Part shown: one piece after another, positions 1 through 7,671 of the stretch
How the letters are laid out: every line of letters begins with the position of its first letter
Numbering within the stretch: the stretch's first letter is position 1
Source of the DNA: an uncultured Pseudomonadota bacterium
GTDB lineage: Bacteria; Pseudomonadota; Gammaproteobacteria; Steroidobacterales; Steroidobacteraceae
Reading direction: 5' to 3'
Assembly (NCBI GenBank): GCA_903890265.1
Contig: CAITAM010000433.1
Location: 1-27,799, forward strand
DNA length: 27,799 nt
Position numbers and translations under genes: made by a program
Notes under the pieces: model-generated
What the model was told of the DNA's origin: nothing
The model's database searches: none
The model's input: the letters and a program-made list of their open reading frames with translations, nothing else

Positions 1-14
1 AGACAGGTCATCCG

Positions 15-2489
15 GTGTCTCTCTCCCGCCGCAGGGTCCGGCCGTCGCTGCTGGCCGCCGCCGTTTCCTCGACGCTCGCCGCGAGCCTTGCCGCCTATGC
101 CGACGGGGCGGGGCCTGTGGCGCCGGCGCCGGTACCGGCCATCAGCCTCGAGGAGGTCATCGTCACGGCGCAAAAGCACGCCGAGAACCTGCAGACCGTG
201 CCGATCAGCATCCAGGCCATCGATTCGAAGAAGCTGGCGGAGCTGAACGTCACGAGCTTCCAGGACTACGTCCGTTACCTGCCGAGCCTCTCCGCACAGA
301 CCACCGGCCCCGGCCAGTCGCAGCTCTACATGCGTGGCATCACGAACGGCGGCGACGGCGTGCACTCCGGTCCGGCGCCGATGGTCGGCGTCTACCTCGA
401 CGAGATGCCGGTTACGACCATCTCCGAGAACCTCGACATCCACGTCTATGACATGCAGCGTGTCGAGGCGCTGTCCGGGCCGCAGGGCACGCTGTTTGGC
501 GCGAGTTCGCTGGCCGGCACGCTCAGGATGATCACGAACAAGCCGGAGATCGGCAAAGTGTCCGGCAGCGTGGACGTGACCGGCACGTACTTCACGCCAA
601 GCAACGATCCCGGCGGCAAGCTGGAGGCCTTCGTCAACCTGCCGATCAATGACTCGGCAGCGATTCGCCTGGTCGGCTGGACCGAGCACGACGGTGGCTA
701 CATCAACGTGGTACGCGGCTCGAAGCAGTATTTCGCGACGTCCGGCATCCCTCGCGACAACCTGAACCTCGTCGAGAATGCGTCGAACAGCGTCGACACG
801 ACGGGCGGTCGTGCCGCGCTCAAGGTCGTCCTGAACGACAACTGGACGATTTCACCGACCCTGATGGCGCAGAACCAGACCGTCCACGGGCAGTTTGCGT
901 ACACGCCGTTCGCGACGAGCGTCCAGCCGACCTACGCCGACGGCAGCACGGGGCCGGTCATGACGCTCGGCGGCACCGGCGATCTCAACACGGCACGGTA
1001 TTTCCCGGAGATTCATACCGACAACTGGGTCAGCGGGGCACTGGTGGTCGAGGGCAAGATCGGTGACTTCGATCTCACCTACGCCGGTGGTTACATCAAG
1101 CGCAACGTCTACGACCACCAGGACTACTCGGATTACTCGCTCTTCTACGACGTGCAGTACGCGGCGACGCCGGGTTACTTCGGCAGCAACATGGTCGACA
1201 AGAACGGCCATCTGATCAATCCAGCGCAGGACGAGTACGGCCGCAACAATTTCACCAAGCAGTCGAACGAGATCCGGCTCGCGACCCCGACGTCGTGGCG
1301 GCTGCACGGGGTGGTGGGTGCATTCCTGCAGCGGCAGTCGGACCAGATCCGCTACGGTTACGACATCGCGGGCCTGTCGCCCTCGGTCTCGGTCGACGGG
1401 CAGCCCGGAACGCTGTGGTACCAGCGAGCGTTCAGGACCGACCGGGACACCGCTTTTTTCACCGACTGGACCTACGAGCTGACCGACAAGCTCGCGCTCA
1501 CCGGTGGCGTGCGGTTCTTCCACTACGACAACACCGTTAATGGCTTCTTCGGGTTCAGCCTCAACTACCCGGGTCCGGGCTACGGTCCGTACGCCGGCGA
1601 GAACCTCTGCGTGCAGCGCGGCAGTGCCATCGATCCGAACAACACCGAGCTGCCGTGCTCGAACCTCGACTTCCGGGCGACCAAGTCGAGCGAGACGCAC
1701 CGGCTTAACGCGACCTACAAGATCGATGACGATCACATGGTGTACGGCACGTGGTCGACGGGCTTCCGGCCGGGCGGCATCAACCGCATTCCGACGGCGC
1801 CACCGTTCCAGTCGGATTACCTGACCAACTTCGAGCTGGGGTCAAAGAACTCGTGGTTCGAGCGGCGACTGCGCGTCAACCTCGCCGCGTTCTACGAGCA
1901 ATGGAAGGATGCCCAGTTCGGGTATTCGGGACCGCAGGGCGTCAGCATCTTCGTCAACGCCGGCAAGGCCAAGAGCGAGGGTATCGAGGGCGACGTGCAC
2001 TGGCGGGCGACGCAGGGCCTGACGCTGTCCGGGTCGTTCACGCTCGACGAGGCGACCCTGCAGTCCGACGTGTGCAAGTACTCCGACCGCGCCTGTCCGG
2101 CATCGAACAATCCGCTGCTGGCGGCGTCCGGCGCGCGGCTGCCCGTGTCGTCCAAGTTCAAGGGCAACGCGATCGCGAGGTACGAGTGGTCGATCGGGGA
2201 CACGCTCTGGCACACCCAGCTGGCGGCGGTCTACCAGTCGGATGCCTTCGCCTCGCTCAGGACCAGCGAGCAGCAGGTGATCGGCAAGCTGCCGGCCTAC
2301 GGCACCTTCGACGGCGCGATCGGCACCTCGGTCGGGCCGTGGACGACGGAGTTCTTCATCCAGAACCTGGCCGACCGGCGCGGCGAGGTGAACCGCTACA
2401 CGACCTGCGTTCCAGCAACCTGCAAGCTGATCAACGTCGTGCCGATCAAGCCGCGCCTGCTCGGCTTTGACGTGGGTTACAAGTTCTGA
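15..2489 (+). CDS. TonB-dependent outer-membrane receptor
   Basis: An 824-residue outer-membrane beta-barrel receptor that would import a ligand using TonB/ExbBD energy. The N-terminus has a basic stretch and hydrophobic segment ending near residue 29 (signal peptide), then a TonB box EEVIVTA at residues 46-52. A plug domain follows, with typical LYMRGI and VEALSGPQGTLFGASS motifs, then a long barrel that ends in the aromatic residue F. Several cysteine pairs sit in predicted extracellular loops (for example ENLC...ELPC and VCKYSDRAC). The length is normal for the family. The start used is GTG at 15; the frame stays open to the window edge, so a start further upstream cannot be excluded. No ligand can be named: the nearby genes give no clear substrate, though 'EEVIVTA' receptors are abundant in sphingomonads and steroidobacter-like bacteria. 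Confidence 0.93.
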   Translation: MSLSRRRVRPSLLAAAVSSTLAASLAAYADGAGPVAPAPVPAISLEEVIVTAQKHAENLQTVPISIQAIDSKKLAELNVTSFQDYVRYLPSLSAQTTGPGQSQLYMRGITNGGDGVHSGPAPMVGVYLDEMPVTTISENLDIHVYDMQRVEALSGPQGTLFGASSLAGTLRMITNKPEIGKVSGSVDVTGTYFTPSNDPGGKLEAFVNLPINDSAAIRLVGWTEHDGGYINVVRGSKQYFATSGIPRDNLNLVENASNSVDTTGGRAALKVVLNDNWTISPTLMAQNQTVHGQFAYTPFATSVQPTYADGSTGPVMTLGGTGDLNTARYFPEIHTDNWVSGALVVEGKIGDFDLTYAGGYIKRNVYDHQDYSDYSLFYDVQYAATPGYFGSNMVDKNGHLINPAQDEYGRNNFTKQSNEIRLATPTSWRLHGVVGAFLQRQSDQIRYGYDIAGLSPSVSVDGQPGTLWYQRAFRTDRDTAFFTDWTYELTDKLALTGGVRFFHYDNTVNGFFGFSLNYPGPGYGPYAGENLCVQRGSAIDPNNTELPCSNLDFRATKSSETHRLNATYKIDDDHMVYGTWSTGFRPGGINRIPTAPPFQSDYLTNFELGSKNSWFERRLRVNLAAFYEQWKDAQFGYSGPQGVSIFVNAGKAKSEGIEGDVHWRATQGLTLSGSFTLDEATLQSDVCKYSDRACPASNNPLLAASGARLPVSSKFKGNAIARYEWSIGDTLWHTQLAAVYQSDAFASLRTSEQQVIGKLPAYGTFDGAIGTSVGPWTTEFFIQNLADRRGEVNRYTTCVPATCKLINVVPIKPRLLGFDVGYKF

Positions 2490-2499
2490 CCCTGCGCGG

Positions 2500-2531
2500 G
2501 GCGGGAGCAGGCCCGGTGCCTGCCTCCCGCC
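2500..2531 (+). terminator. Strong GC hairpin after the TonB receptor
   Basis: Eleven bases after the receptor stop, GGCGGGAGCAGGC (2500-2512) pairs with 2518-2531 with one bulged C and a 5-base loop. There is no T-run after it on either strand, so it may be a 3'-end stabiliser or weak bidirectional terminator rather than a classical intrinsic terminator. Confidence 0.5.
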
Positions 2532-2724
2532 TCGGCCGGCACCGGAGCCGCGCCGGGGTCCTTCGTGCCCCCGGATCACCCGTCCGCGTGCGTGCCTTTG
2601 GCACCGTGACGCGCAACGCTTGCCGCTCCGCGGCGTGTAAAAAGCCGAATCAGTCTGCCGTTGCGCGCACTCGCTGCCGCGCTAAAGATTTCCTCCAGTG
2701 AGTGGGTGCTAACCGTCATCCGTG

Positions 2725-2740
2725 AGCAACCGGACTGCCA
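2725..2740 (-). promoter_or_regulatory. Sigma-54-like -24/-12 promoter, minus strand
   Basis: Read on the minus strand this is TGGCAGTCCGGTTGCT, matching the sigma-54 consensus TGGCACG-N4-TTGCW at 10 of 12 fixed positions, with the obligatory GG and GC at the correct 10-base spacing. Transcription would start near 2714 and run leftward, away from the PEP-CTERM gene, through a non-coding stretch towards the 3' end of the receptor. The sequence match is direct; the existence of a transcript is inference. Confidence 0.45.
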
Positions 2741-2761
2741 CGGAACGGGGACACCCTGAGT

Positions 2762-2785
2762 TTGACAGACGCTTTTATAAAAGCG
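2762..2785 (+). promoter_or_regulatory. TTGACA and AT-rich 16-bp palindrome upstream of PEP-CTERM gene
   Basis: A perfect TTGACA (2762-2767) is followed by a perfect palindrome CGCTTTTATAAAAGCG (2770-2785) containing TATAAA (2776-2781). The gap between TTGACA and TATAAA is only 8 bases, so they do not form one standard sigma-70 promoter. TATAAA could be a -10 element starting a leader of about 40 bases, with the palindrome serving as an operator. This is the most AT-rich spot in the neighbourhood. Confidence 0.4.
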
Positions 2786-2828
2786 CGACAGCACGCACGC
2801 ACACAAAACACACACCGGGGACCACACA

Positions 2829-3674
2829 ATGAAGACTTCGATAACGGCGGCCGTTGCCGCCGCCCTGCTGCTGGCGGCTACCGCCGGCCAGGCCAGCACG
2901 ATCACGGCCTGGACCTTCGAGAACCTCGCGCAGGCCGTCAACAACACGCCGGCCGCGTCGACCGGCACCGGTAGCGCCAGCGCGCTCGGCATGGACGGGT
3001 ACGCGACGCCGCAGGTTGGCGTCAACACGGACGACGTCCTCGCGGGCGTGGCGGCCGATACCGGCACTAACAAGATTGCGAATACGAGCAACATCTGGCG
3101 CATTCGGGCCCAGAACAGCGCCAATACTGCCAATGGCTGGTCGAGCCTGGCGCCGATCGGCACGCAGGGCGCGCAGTTCCTGACCAGCACCGCGGGCTAC
3201 ACCGGTATCAAGGTGACTTTCGACTGGTACGCCACCAACCAGGGTGAGGCGAAGCTCCAGTTCGAGTACACGACCGATGGCGTCAACTGGATCAACACCT
3301 CGCTCAGCGGCGGCGCCGGCACCGGCGTCTCGTTCCTGACCAACTCCGCGTCGGCCAACACGGTGAAGGGCGCCTACGTCAACATCGGCACCGCCGGGCA
3401 GAACTGGGTCACCGGTCTCTATGCCACGATCACGGACCCGAACGCGGCGAACGACGCCAACTTTGGTTTCCGGCTCGTCAATGCCGCGACGGGCACCGAC
3501 AACGTCAGCGCCAAGGGCACCGCCCTCAACAACAACTCGGGCAACTGGCGTTTCGACAACGTCGTGGTCTCGGGCACGCTCGCCAGCACGCCGGTGCCGC
3601 TGCCGGCGTCGGCCTGGCTCATGGGCAGTGGCGTCCTCGGCCTCGTCGCCCTGTCGCGTCGCCGCAAGGCGTAA
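2829..3674 (+). CDS. Secreted VPLPA/PEP-CTERM-sorted surface protein
   Basis: A 281-residue exported protein. It starts with a signal peptide (basic MKT, hydrophobic core, cleavage near AGQA-S at residue 22). The body is rich in N, T, G, A and S, contains no cysteine, and looks like an all-beta domain (for example VTFDWYATNQGEAKLQFEY). It ends with VPLPA at 256-260, a hydrophobic helix and a terminal SRRRKA. That tripartite tail is the VPLPA variant of the PEP-CTERM sorting signal, which an exosortase cuts during delivery to the surface or biofilm matrix. No exosortase is in this window. ATG at 2829 is preceded by GGGGA (2817-2821). It stands alone between its own promoter region and an intrinsic terminator, so it is monocistronic. 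PEP-CTERM proteins usually occur in genomes making an exopolysaccharide, which fits the region at 8-20 kb. Confidence 0.9.
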   Translation: MKTSITAAVAAALLLAATAGQASTITAWTFENLAQAVNNTPAASTGTGSASALGMDGYATPQVGVNTDDVLAGVAADTGTNKIANTSNIWRIRAQNSANTANGWSSLAPIGTQGAQFLTSTAGYTGIKVTFDWYATNQGEAKLQFEYTTDGVNWINTSLSGGAGTGVSFLTNSASANTVKGAYVNIGTAGQNWVTGLYATITDPNAANDANFGFRLVNAATGTDNVSAKGTALNNNSGNWRFDNVVVSGTLASTPVPLPASAWLMGSGVLGLVALSRRRKA

Positions 3675-3697
3675 GTCCGACCGCGGTCGGTTGACGG

Positions 3698-3728
3698 AGC
3701 GCCGCGCTTCGGGCGGCGCTTTTTTTTT
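3698..3728 (+). terminator. Intrinsic terminator of the PEP-CTERM gene
   Basis: AGCGCCGC (3698-3705) pairs with GCGGCGCT (3713-3720) around a 7-base loop, followed at once by nine T (3720-3728). It is the only hairpin in the window with a full T-run and lies 23 bases past the stop codon. Confidence 0.93.
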
Positions 3729-3779
3729 GGCCGTCGAACGCCGCTCCGGGGCGATCAGCGGGTCTCGCCCGCGGCTGGA

Positions 3780-3808
3780 TTGGTCAGCCGCCAACCGGGG
3801 GCTACACT
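3780..3808 (+). promoter_or_regulatory. Candidate sigma-70 promoter for the MFS gene
   Basis: TTGGTC (3780-3785), a 17-base spacer and TACACT (3803-3808). The start point would be near 3815, giving a leader of about 55 bases to the GTG at 3870. The -10 lies in a GCTANNNT context that recurs upstream of other genes here. Confidence 0.4.
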
Positions 3809-3869
3809 GATCCCCGTCGGCAGCCGGATCCCGCGCTGCGCAGCGCGCCTGACGAGGCCTGGAGAGCGT

Positions 3870-5177
3870 GTGAAGTGGGCGCTGAGCAATGAAGTGCGGC
3901 CGGTCGCGTCCTCGTCGCTGCCGCTTCGACGGGTCGCGGTGATCGGGCTCGGTAACGCGCTCGAATTTTACGATTTTCTCGTCTTCAGTTATTTCTCGAT
4001 CCAGATCGGGCACGCATTCTTTCCCTCGCCGAACAGTCTGCTGCTGACGCTTGCGACCTTCGGTGCCGGTTTCGTCACCCGACCCTTGGGCGGTTGGGTG
4101 CTCGGACGCTACGGTGATCGCGTGGGGCGCAAGCCGGCGATGCTGTGGTCGTTCGGTCTGATGGGGGCCTCGATCGTGGGCCTCGCCCTGACGCCGTCGT
4201 ACGCCGCGATCGGCATCGCCGCGCCAGTCCTTCTGGTGCTACTGCGGCTGGTTCAGGGCTTTGCCGTGGGTGGCGAAGTCGGGCCGTCAACCGCGTTCCT
4301 GCTCGAATCCGCGCCGGTAGAACGCCGCGGGCTCTACGTAGGCCTCCTGTGCTCGACGGTCTACCTCGCCGTGGTCGTGGCCGGCATCGCGGGCTTCACC
4401 CTGTCCACGTGGCTGAGCCCCCTCGCACTCGACCGCTACGGCTGGCGCATCGCCTTTCTCCTCGGCGCCGCGATAGTCCCGCTCGGATGGCGGCTGCGCC
4501 GCGAGTTGCCCGAGCGGCGAGCGGAACCGGAGGAGGGCGCAGAACCGCGTGGCGCGGCGCCGGTCGGACGGCGCGTCGTGATCGCGGGCGTCATGATCGT
4601 CGCGGCGACGACCGTCACGAGCTACGCAATGGGCTACATGGCGACCTACATGCAGGACACGCTTCACCTCAGCGCGCCGTTGGCGTTCGGCGAAGCGCTG
4701 CTGGAGGGCGTCGTCGTCATGACCGCCACGCTCGCGGCAGGGGCACTGTCGGATCGCGTCGGCCGCCGGCCGCTGATGCTCGGTGCGCTCGGCATGCTCC
4801 TCGTGCTCGCGGTGCCGGGCTATTGGCTGATCATCGCGATGCGCTCGGCACTCGCCGTGTACACGGTCTGCGCGGTCTTCAACGCACTCTACGGCGTGTT
4901 CTGGTCGGTTGCCGCCGTCGCGATCGTCGAATCGCTGCCGGCAAGCCGCCGCTCCGGTACCTACGGGCTGCTTTACTCGGCAACCGTTGCCGTGTTCGGC
5001 GGACTGACCCAGTTCGCGATGCAGTGGCTGATCGGTGCGACCGGCAGCCCGCTGGCGCCGGCCTGGTATCTCAGCGCGACGCTCCTCCTCGGTGCCGTCG
5101 GGATGCGGCTGCTGCCCGAGTCCGCGCCGCAGGCGGCGCGCCGAGGGGCTGCCGCGGGCGCAGTCCCTGCCAGCTAG
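3870..5177 (+). CDS. MFS transporter, metabolite:H+ symporter (MHS) type
   Basis: A 435-residue inner-membrane transporter with about twelve hydrophobic segments. The first segment carries GNALEFYDFLVF, the hallmark of the metabolite:H+ symporter (MHS) family, which moves small organic acids, betaines or sugars with protons. MFS loop motifs follow: GRYGDRVGRKPAM near residue 85 and the repeat SDRVGRRPLML near residue 295, plus RLVQGFAVGGE. I chose GTG at 3870 because GGAGAG lies just upstream and the protein then begins shortly before the first helix; the frame is open to 3780, and GTG 3894 is another option. The substrate is not evident; the family comparison allows citrate-, proline- or shikimate-like compounds. 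It follows the terminator of the PEP-CTERM gene and has its own promoter. Confidence 0.88.
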   Translation: MKWALSNEVRPVASSSLPLRRVAVIGLGNALEFYDFLVFSYFSIQIGHAFFPSPNSLLLTLATFGAGFVTRPLGGWVLGRYGDRVGRKPAMLWSFGLMGASIVGLALTPSYAAIGIAAPVLLVLLRLVQGFAVGGEVGPSTAFLLESAPVERRGLYVGLLCSTVYLAVVVAGIAGFTLSTWLSPLALDRYGWRIAFLLGAAIVPLGWRLRRELPERRAEPEEGAEPRGAAPVGRRVVIAGVMIVAATTVTSYAMGYMATYMQDTLHLSAPLAFGEALLEGVVVMTATLAAGALSDRVGRRPLMLGALGMLLVLAVPGYWLIIAMRSALAVYTVCAVFNALYGVFWSVAAVAIVESLPASRRSGTYGLLYSATVAVFGGLTQFAMQWLIGATGSPLAPAWYLSATLLLGAVGMRLLPESAPQAARRGAAAGAVPAS

Positions 5178-5183
5178 GCACTG

Positions 5184-5205
5184 CCCGCGCGGTCGACCAC
5201 GCGGG
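5184..5205. terminator. Hairpin after the MFS gene
   Basis: CCCGCG (5184-5189) pairs with CGCGGG (5200-5205); the interior GGTCGACC is itself a palindrome that can extend the stem. No T-run follows. The remaining DNA to 5455 shows no gene or other structure that I can support. Confidence 0.4.
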
Positions 5206-5455
5206 TGCACCACGTGCTAGGCGCCGTTGTCGCGGTTGTGCATTGGGGCGATGCCCTCCCGGACGTCGAAGACCCCGTCGCCGCGACGGACGTGCCGGCG
5301 GTGGGCGTCAGCGGTCAGTGCGGTCGAGTGGCCTTGCCGTGCACGCTGGCGATGGCGGCTGCATCCCGCGGCCGGTCGGCCCGAAACTCGCGGGCGCGCA
5401 GGACACGGACCGGCCGGACCGCTGTGGCCGGCGAAGCGTCGGCGCGTGCCACCGC

Positions 5456-5746
5456 TCAGGCCCCCTCGACAATGCGCAGGTCCCGTACGGCGCCGTCGCC
5501 GAGCGCGGCGAGGGCCGCCTGGTAGGCGGGACTGTCGTGCGCGGCCTGCGCTGCCTCGACATTGTCGAATTCAATCAACACGGTGCGCGCGAGGCGTCCG
5601 GCCTCGAAGGCACGCGCCGCGGTCGTGCGGGCGAGGAACCGGCCGCCCGCGGCCTCCAGCGCGGGACCGGCGAGTTTGGCGTAGGCGGCGAGCTTGTCCG
5701 GGTCGGTGACCTCAAGGTAGAAATTGATCCAGTAGGCTTTGGCCAT
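5456..5746 (-). CDS. DUF1330 family protein
   Basis: A 96-residue cytoplasmic protein with the dimeric alpha-beta barrel fold of DUF1330. It begins MAKAYWINFYLEVTDPD and contains the family's AGPALEAAGGRFLAR and VLIEFDNVEAAQAAHDSPAYQAAL segments. Members are uncharacterised, though related ferredoxin-like folds bind small ligands. The frame remains open to an ATG at 5932, but the extra 62 residues are low-complexity P/A/R-rich sequence and the family starts at MAKAYW, so 5746 is used; a GGAG lies 11 bases upstream, farther than usual. It converges with the MFS gene and is probably transcribed alone. Confidence 0.85.
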   Translation of the reverse strand: MAKAYWINFYLEVTDPDKLAAYAKLAGPALEAAGGRFLARTTAARAFEAGRLARTVLIEFDNVEAAQAAHDSPAYQAALAALGDGAVRDLRIVEGA

Positions 5747-6040
5747 GGCAGTCGTTGCTCCGATTAAGCGTGGTCGCGAAAGGCTCGTGGGCCGCCGTGC
5801 CGGGCGGGCCGTGCGGTTGCCCTTCCCTGGCGCTACCGCGCACCGCTGCGGGACCGGTCCGGTCGACCGAACCGCGCTGGCGGCACGTTCACTCGGGGCC
5901 GGCAGGCCGGCCGGCGACCCTCGCACTTTCATCGTAGCCTACCGAGGGCCGCGGTTCGCGTTCAACGACGGCGCCCAACCGGCGGGGGGCGAGCCGTCGG
6001 CTGCGCGTCGCACGCGGTCCGCGACGCCGCGGATGGTGGC

Positions 6041-6068
6041 TTGCCGGGACCGTGCGTGGTGCTATTCT
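6041..6068 (+). promoter_or_regulatory. Candidate sigma-70 promoter upstream of the pseudouridine synthase
   Basis: TTGCCG (6041-6046), a 16-base spacer and TATTCT (6063-6068); each box matches the consensus at four of six positions. The start point near 6075 would give a leader that contains the small frame at 6162. Confidence 0.35.
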
Positions 6069-6161
6069 CGGCCGAAACCGGGATCGTGCACCGACCGAGC
6101 TGCAGGGCAGCGCGGACCGCATCCGCCAAAAATCGGGCCGCCGACTACGGGGAGTTCCGCC

Positions 6162-6236
6162 ATGACAGCCTTCCACTCGAGTTGCGCGCGCGGTGCGCTC
6201 CCCTGCCGCTCGCTGACGTTTCGCGCGTTGCGCTGA
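6162..6236 (+). CDS. Possible 24-residue leader or small protein
   Basis: ATG at 6162 follows GGGGAG (6149-6154) at 7 bases, one of the better ribosome binding sites in the window. It encodes MTAFHSSCARG...RALR and stops at 6236, 60 bases before the pseudouridine synthase start. It has two cysteines and several arginines, no signal peptide and no membrane segment. It could be a leader peptide, a small protein or chance; there is no homology that I recognise. Confidence 0.3.
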   Translation: MTAFHSSCARGALPCRSLTFRALR

Positions 6237-6296
6237 CGTGAAGCCGGTCCGTGGCATGCGACGGGCGCAGCGCCGCCACAGTGGGCGCCCGCCGGC

Positions 6297-7193
6297 GTGA
6301 GTCGACGCGTCCGGAACCCGGCGCTCGCGCTGTCGAGCGAAGTGCACCTGCCCGATCGACCGTGGACCACCCTGCACGAGGGGCTGTGCGCGCTCTTTCC
6401 CCACGTCAGTGCGAGCGCCTGGGACGAACGCTTTGCCCGCGGCCGCGTGCGCGCCGCGGACAACCGAATCCTGGCCGCGGACGCGCCGTACCAGCCGGGC
6501 CTGCGGGTGCACTACTGGCGCGAGGTGCCGGACGAGGCTCCTGTCGGTGGCGAGGTCGAGGTGCTCTTTGCCGACGACGACCTGATCGTCGCCGACAAAC
6601 CCGCCGGCCTGCCGGTGGCACCCACCGGACGCTGGGTCGAGCAGACGCTGCTGCGTCGCCTGCAGCGTGCGCTTGGCAATCCCGACCTCGTGCCGCTGCA
6701 CCGGCTGGACCGCCACACCGCCGGCCTCGTGCTGCTGTCGGCACGGCCTGCGAGCCGCGACGCCTACTACGCGCTCTTTCGCGAGCGGCGGGTGACGAAG
6801 ACCTACCACGCGCTCGCCGCCCCGCTGCCCGAGCACGCGTTCCCGCTGACGCGGTTGAGCCGCCTCGTGCCGGGCGAGCCGTTCTTTCGCATGCAGGAGG
6901 TGGCCGGTCCTGCCAACACCGAGACCCGGATTGACGTGCTCGAGCGGGGTGACGGTGCGTGGCGTTACCTGCTGTCGCCGGTGACCGGCCGCAAGCACCA
7001 GCTGCGCGTGCACATGGCGGCACTGGGCGCACCAATCCTGGGCGACCCGCTGTATCCCGTCCGCCGCTTCGTGGCCGACGCCGAGGTTCGCCTCGCGCTG
7101 CTCGCGCAGGCCGTGTCGTTTGCGGATCCGCTGTCTGCCCGACGTCGGGCTTTCACGAGCCGGTTGTCGCTACCGGATCCGCGCGATCGCTGA
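6297..7193 (+). CDS. RluA-family RNA pseudouridine synthase
   Basis: A 298-residue cytoplasmic enzyme that isomerises uridine to pseudouridine in rRNA or tRNA. The catalytic motif HRLDRHTAG is present with Asp138. Other family blocks are DDLIVADKPAGLPVAPTG (about 95-115), TKTYHAL and the C-terminal GRKHQLRVHMAALGAPILGDPLYP. The N-terminal 80 residues (WTTLHEGLCALFPHVS, then YQPGLRVHYWRE) fit a degenerate S4-like extension seen in a proteobacterial RluA subgroup that is longer than E. coli RluA. The target uridine cannot be assigned. Start GTG at 6297: the second residue begins the basic SRRVRNPAL, and no ATG gives a better protein. The Shine-Dalgarno is poor, so coupling to the small frame upstream is possible. 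Confidence 0.92.
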   Translation: MSRRVRNPALALSSEVHLPDRPWTTLHEGLCALFPHVSASAWDERFARGRVRAADNRILAADAPYQPGLRVHYWREVPDEAPVGGEVEVLFADDDLIVADKPAGLPVAPTGRWVEQTLLRRLQRALGNPDLVPLHRLDRHTAGLVLLSARPASRDAYYALFRERRVTKTYHALAAPLPEHAFPLTRLSRLVPGEPFFRMQEVAGPANTETRIDVLERGDGAWRYLLSPVTGRKHQLRVHMAALGAPILGDPLYPVRRFVADAEVRLALLAQAVSFADPLSARRRAFTSRLSLPDPRDR

Positions 7194-7198
7194 CCGAG

Positions 7199-7223
7199 CC
7201 GCCGGCCTGACCTGCGCCGGCGG
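7199..7223. terminator. Bidirectional hairpin between convergent genes
   Basis: CCGCCGGC (7199-7206) pairs perfectly with GCCGGCGG (7216-7223) around a 9-base loop, between the convergent pseudouridine synthase and VOC genes. There is no T-run on either side. Confidence 0.45.
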
Positions 7224-7247
7224 ACCATCGGCGCGTCCGGGCTGGGG

Positions 7248-7622
7248 TCAGAGCCGGTGCAGGGCGCAGAGCTTGTTGCCGTCCGGATCGCGCAGGTAGG
7301 CAAGGTAGAGCCTCAGTCCCGGTCGCTCGCGCACCCCGGGCGGGTCCTCGCACGCCGTGCCGCCGGCGGCGAGCCCGGCGGCATGCCAGGCGTCGGCGGC
7401 GGCGGGCGAGGGTGCAGCGAAGCCGACCGTCGAGCCGTTGCCGGCGGTGGCAGGCTCGCCGTTGATCGGCAGGCTGACCGAGAAGATGCCGGACGCAGTG
7501 CGATAAAAGATCCGGTGACCGTCGACACTCGCCGGTGGCACGCCGAGGGTCGCGAGCAGCGCGTCGTAGAACGCCTTGGCGCGGACGAGGTCGTTCGTGC
7601 CGATCATCACGTGTGAAAACAT
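7248..7622 (-). CDS. VOC / glyoxalase-fold protein
   Basis: A 124-residue protein of the vicinal oxygen chelate superfamily, which includes glyoxalase I, bleomycin-resistance proteins and extradiol dioxygenases. It starts FSHVMIGTNDLVRAKAFYDALL, with the first metal-ligand histidine, and ends with the family signature YLRDPDGNKLCALHR. The usual final acidic metal ligand is not obvious in that last segment, so the metal site may differ. ATG at 7622 is preceded on the minus strand by GAGGAAG at good spacing, which rules out the longer open frame to 7742. Function in this small stand-alone subgroup is not known. Confidence 0.88.
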   Translation of the reverse strand: MFSHVMIGTNDLVRAKAFYDALLATLGVPPASVDGHRIFYRTASGIFSVSLPINGEPATAGNGSTVGFAAPSPAAADAWHAAGLAAGGTACEDPPGVRERPGLRLYLAYLRDPDGNKLCALHRL

Positions 7623-7671
7623 GGGTCTTCCTCGGGCGAAGGGGGATGCGGTCGGGTGGCGCGACCGCCCG

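Larger units (their letters stand above)
2490..2828. other. 339-bp intergenic region before the PEP-CTERM gene
   Basis: No convincing protein gene. It contains the hairpin after the receptor, a small GCCGC-TCC-GCGGC stem at 2622-2634, a minus-strand sigma-54-like promoter (2725-2740), a 16-bp palindrome (2770-2785) and a CA-rich leader (about 2795-2815) before the PEP-CTERM start. A minus-strand 47-codon frame (2576-2719) exists, but its ATG lies just upstream of where the sigma-54 transcript would start, so it is not annotated as a gene. Confidence 0.6.
5747..6296. other. 550-bp intergenic region, divergent leaders
   Basis: No long gene is supported. It separates the leftward DUF1330 gene from the rightward pseudouridine synthase gene. 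A minus-strand GCTACGAT (5931-5938) could be the -10 for DUF1330. On the plus strand there is a candidate promoter (6041-6068) and a 24-codon frame with a good ribosome binding site (6162-6236). Confidence 0.55.

Noticed and set aside
2598..2613. Plus-strand TGGCACC resembling a sigma-54 -24 box
   Set aside because: The GC of a -12 box is not at the required 10-base spacing from GG.
2775..4013. 412-codon minus-strand frame opposite the PEP-CTERM gene
   Set aside because: It runs through the intrinsic terminator and the PEP-CTERM gene, and its product is R/D/E-rich without motifs.
5747..5932. N-terminal extension of DUF1330 to ATG 5932
   Set aside because: Low-complexity residues absent from the family; the conserved start is at 5746.
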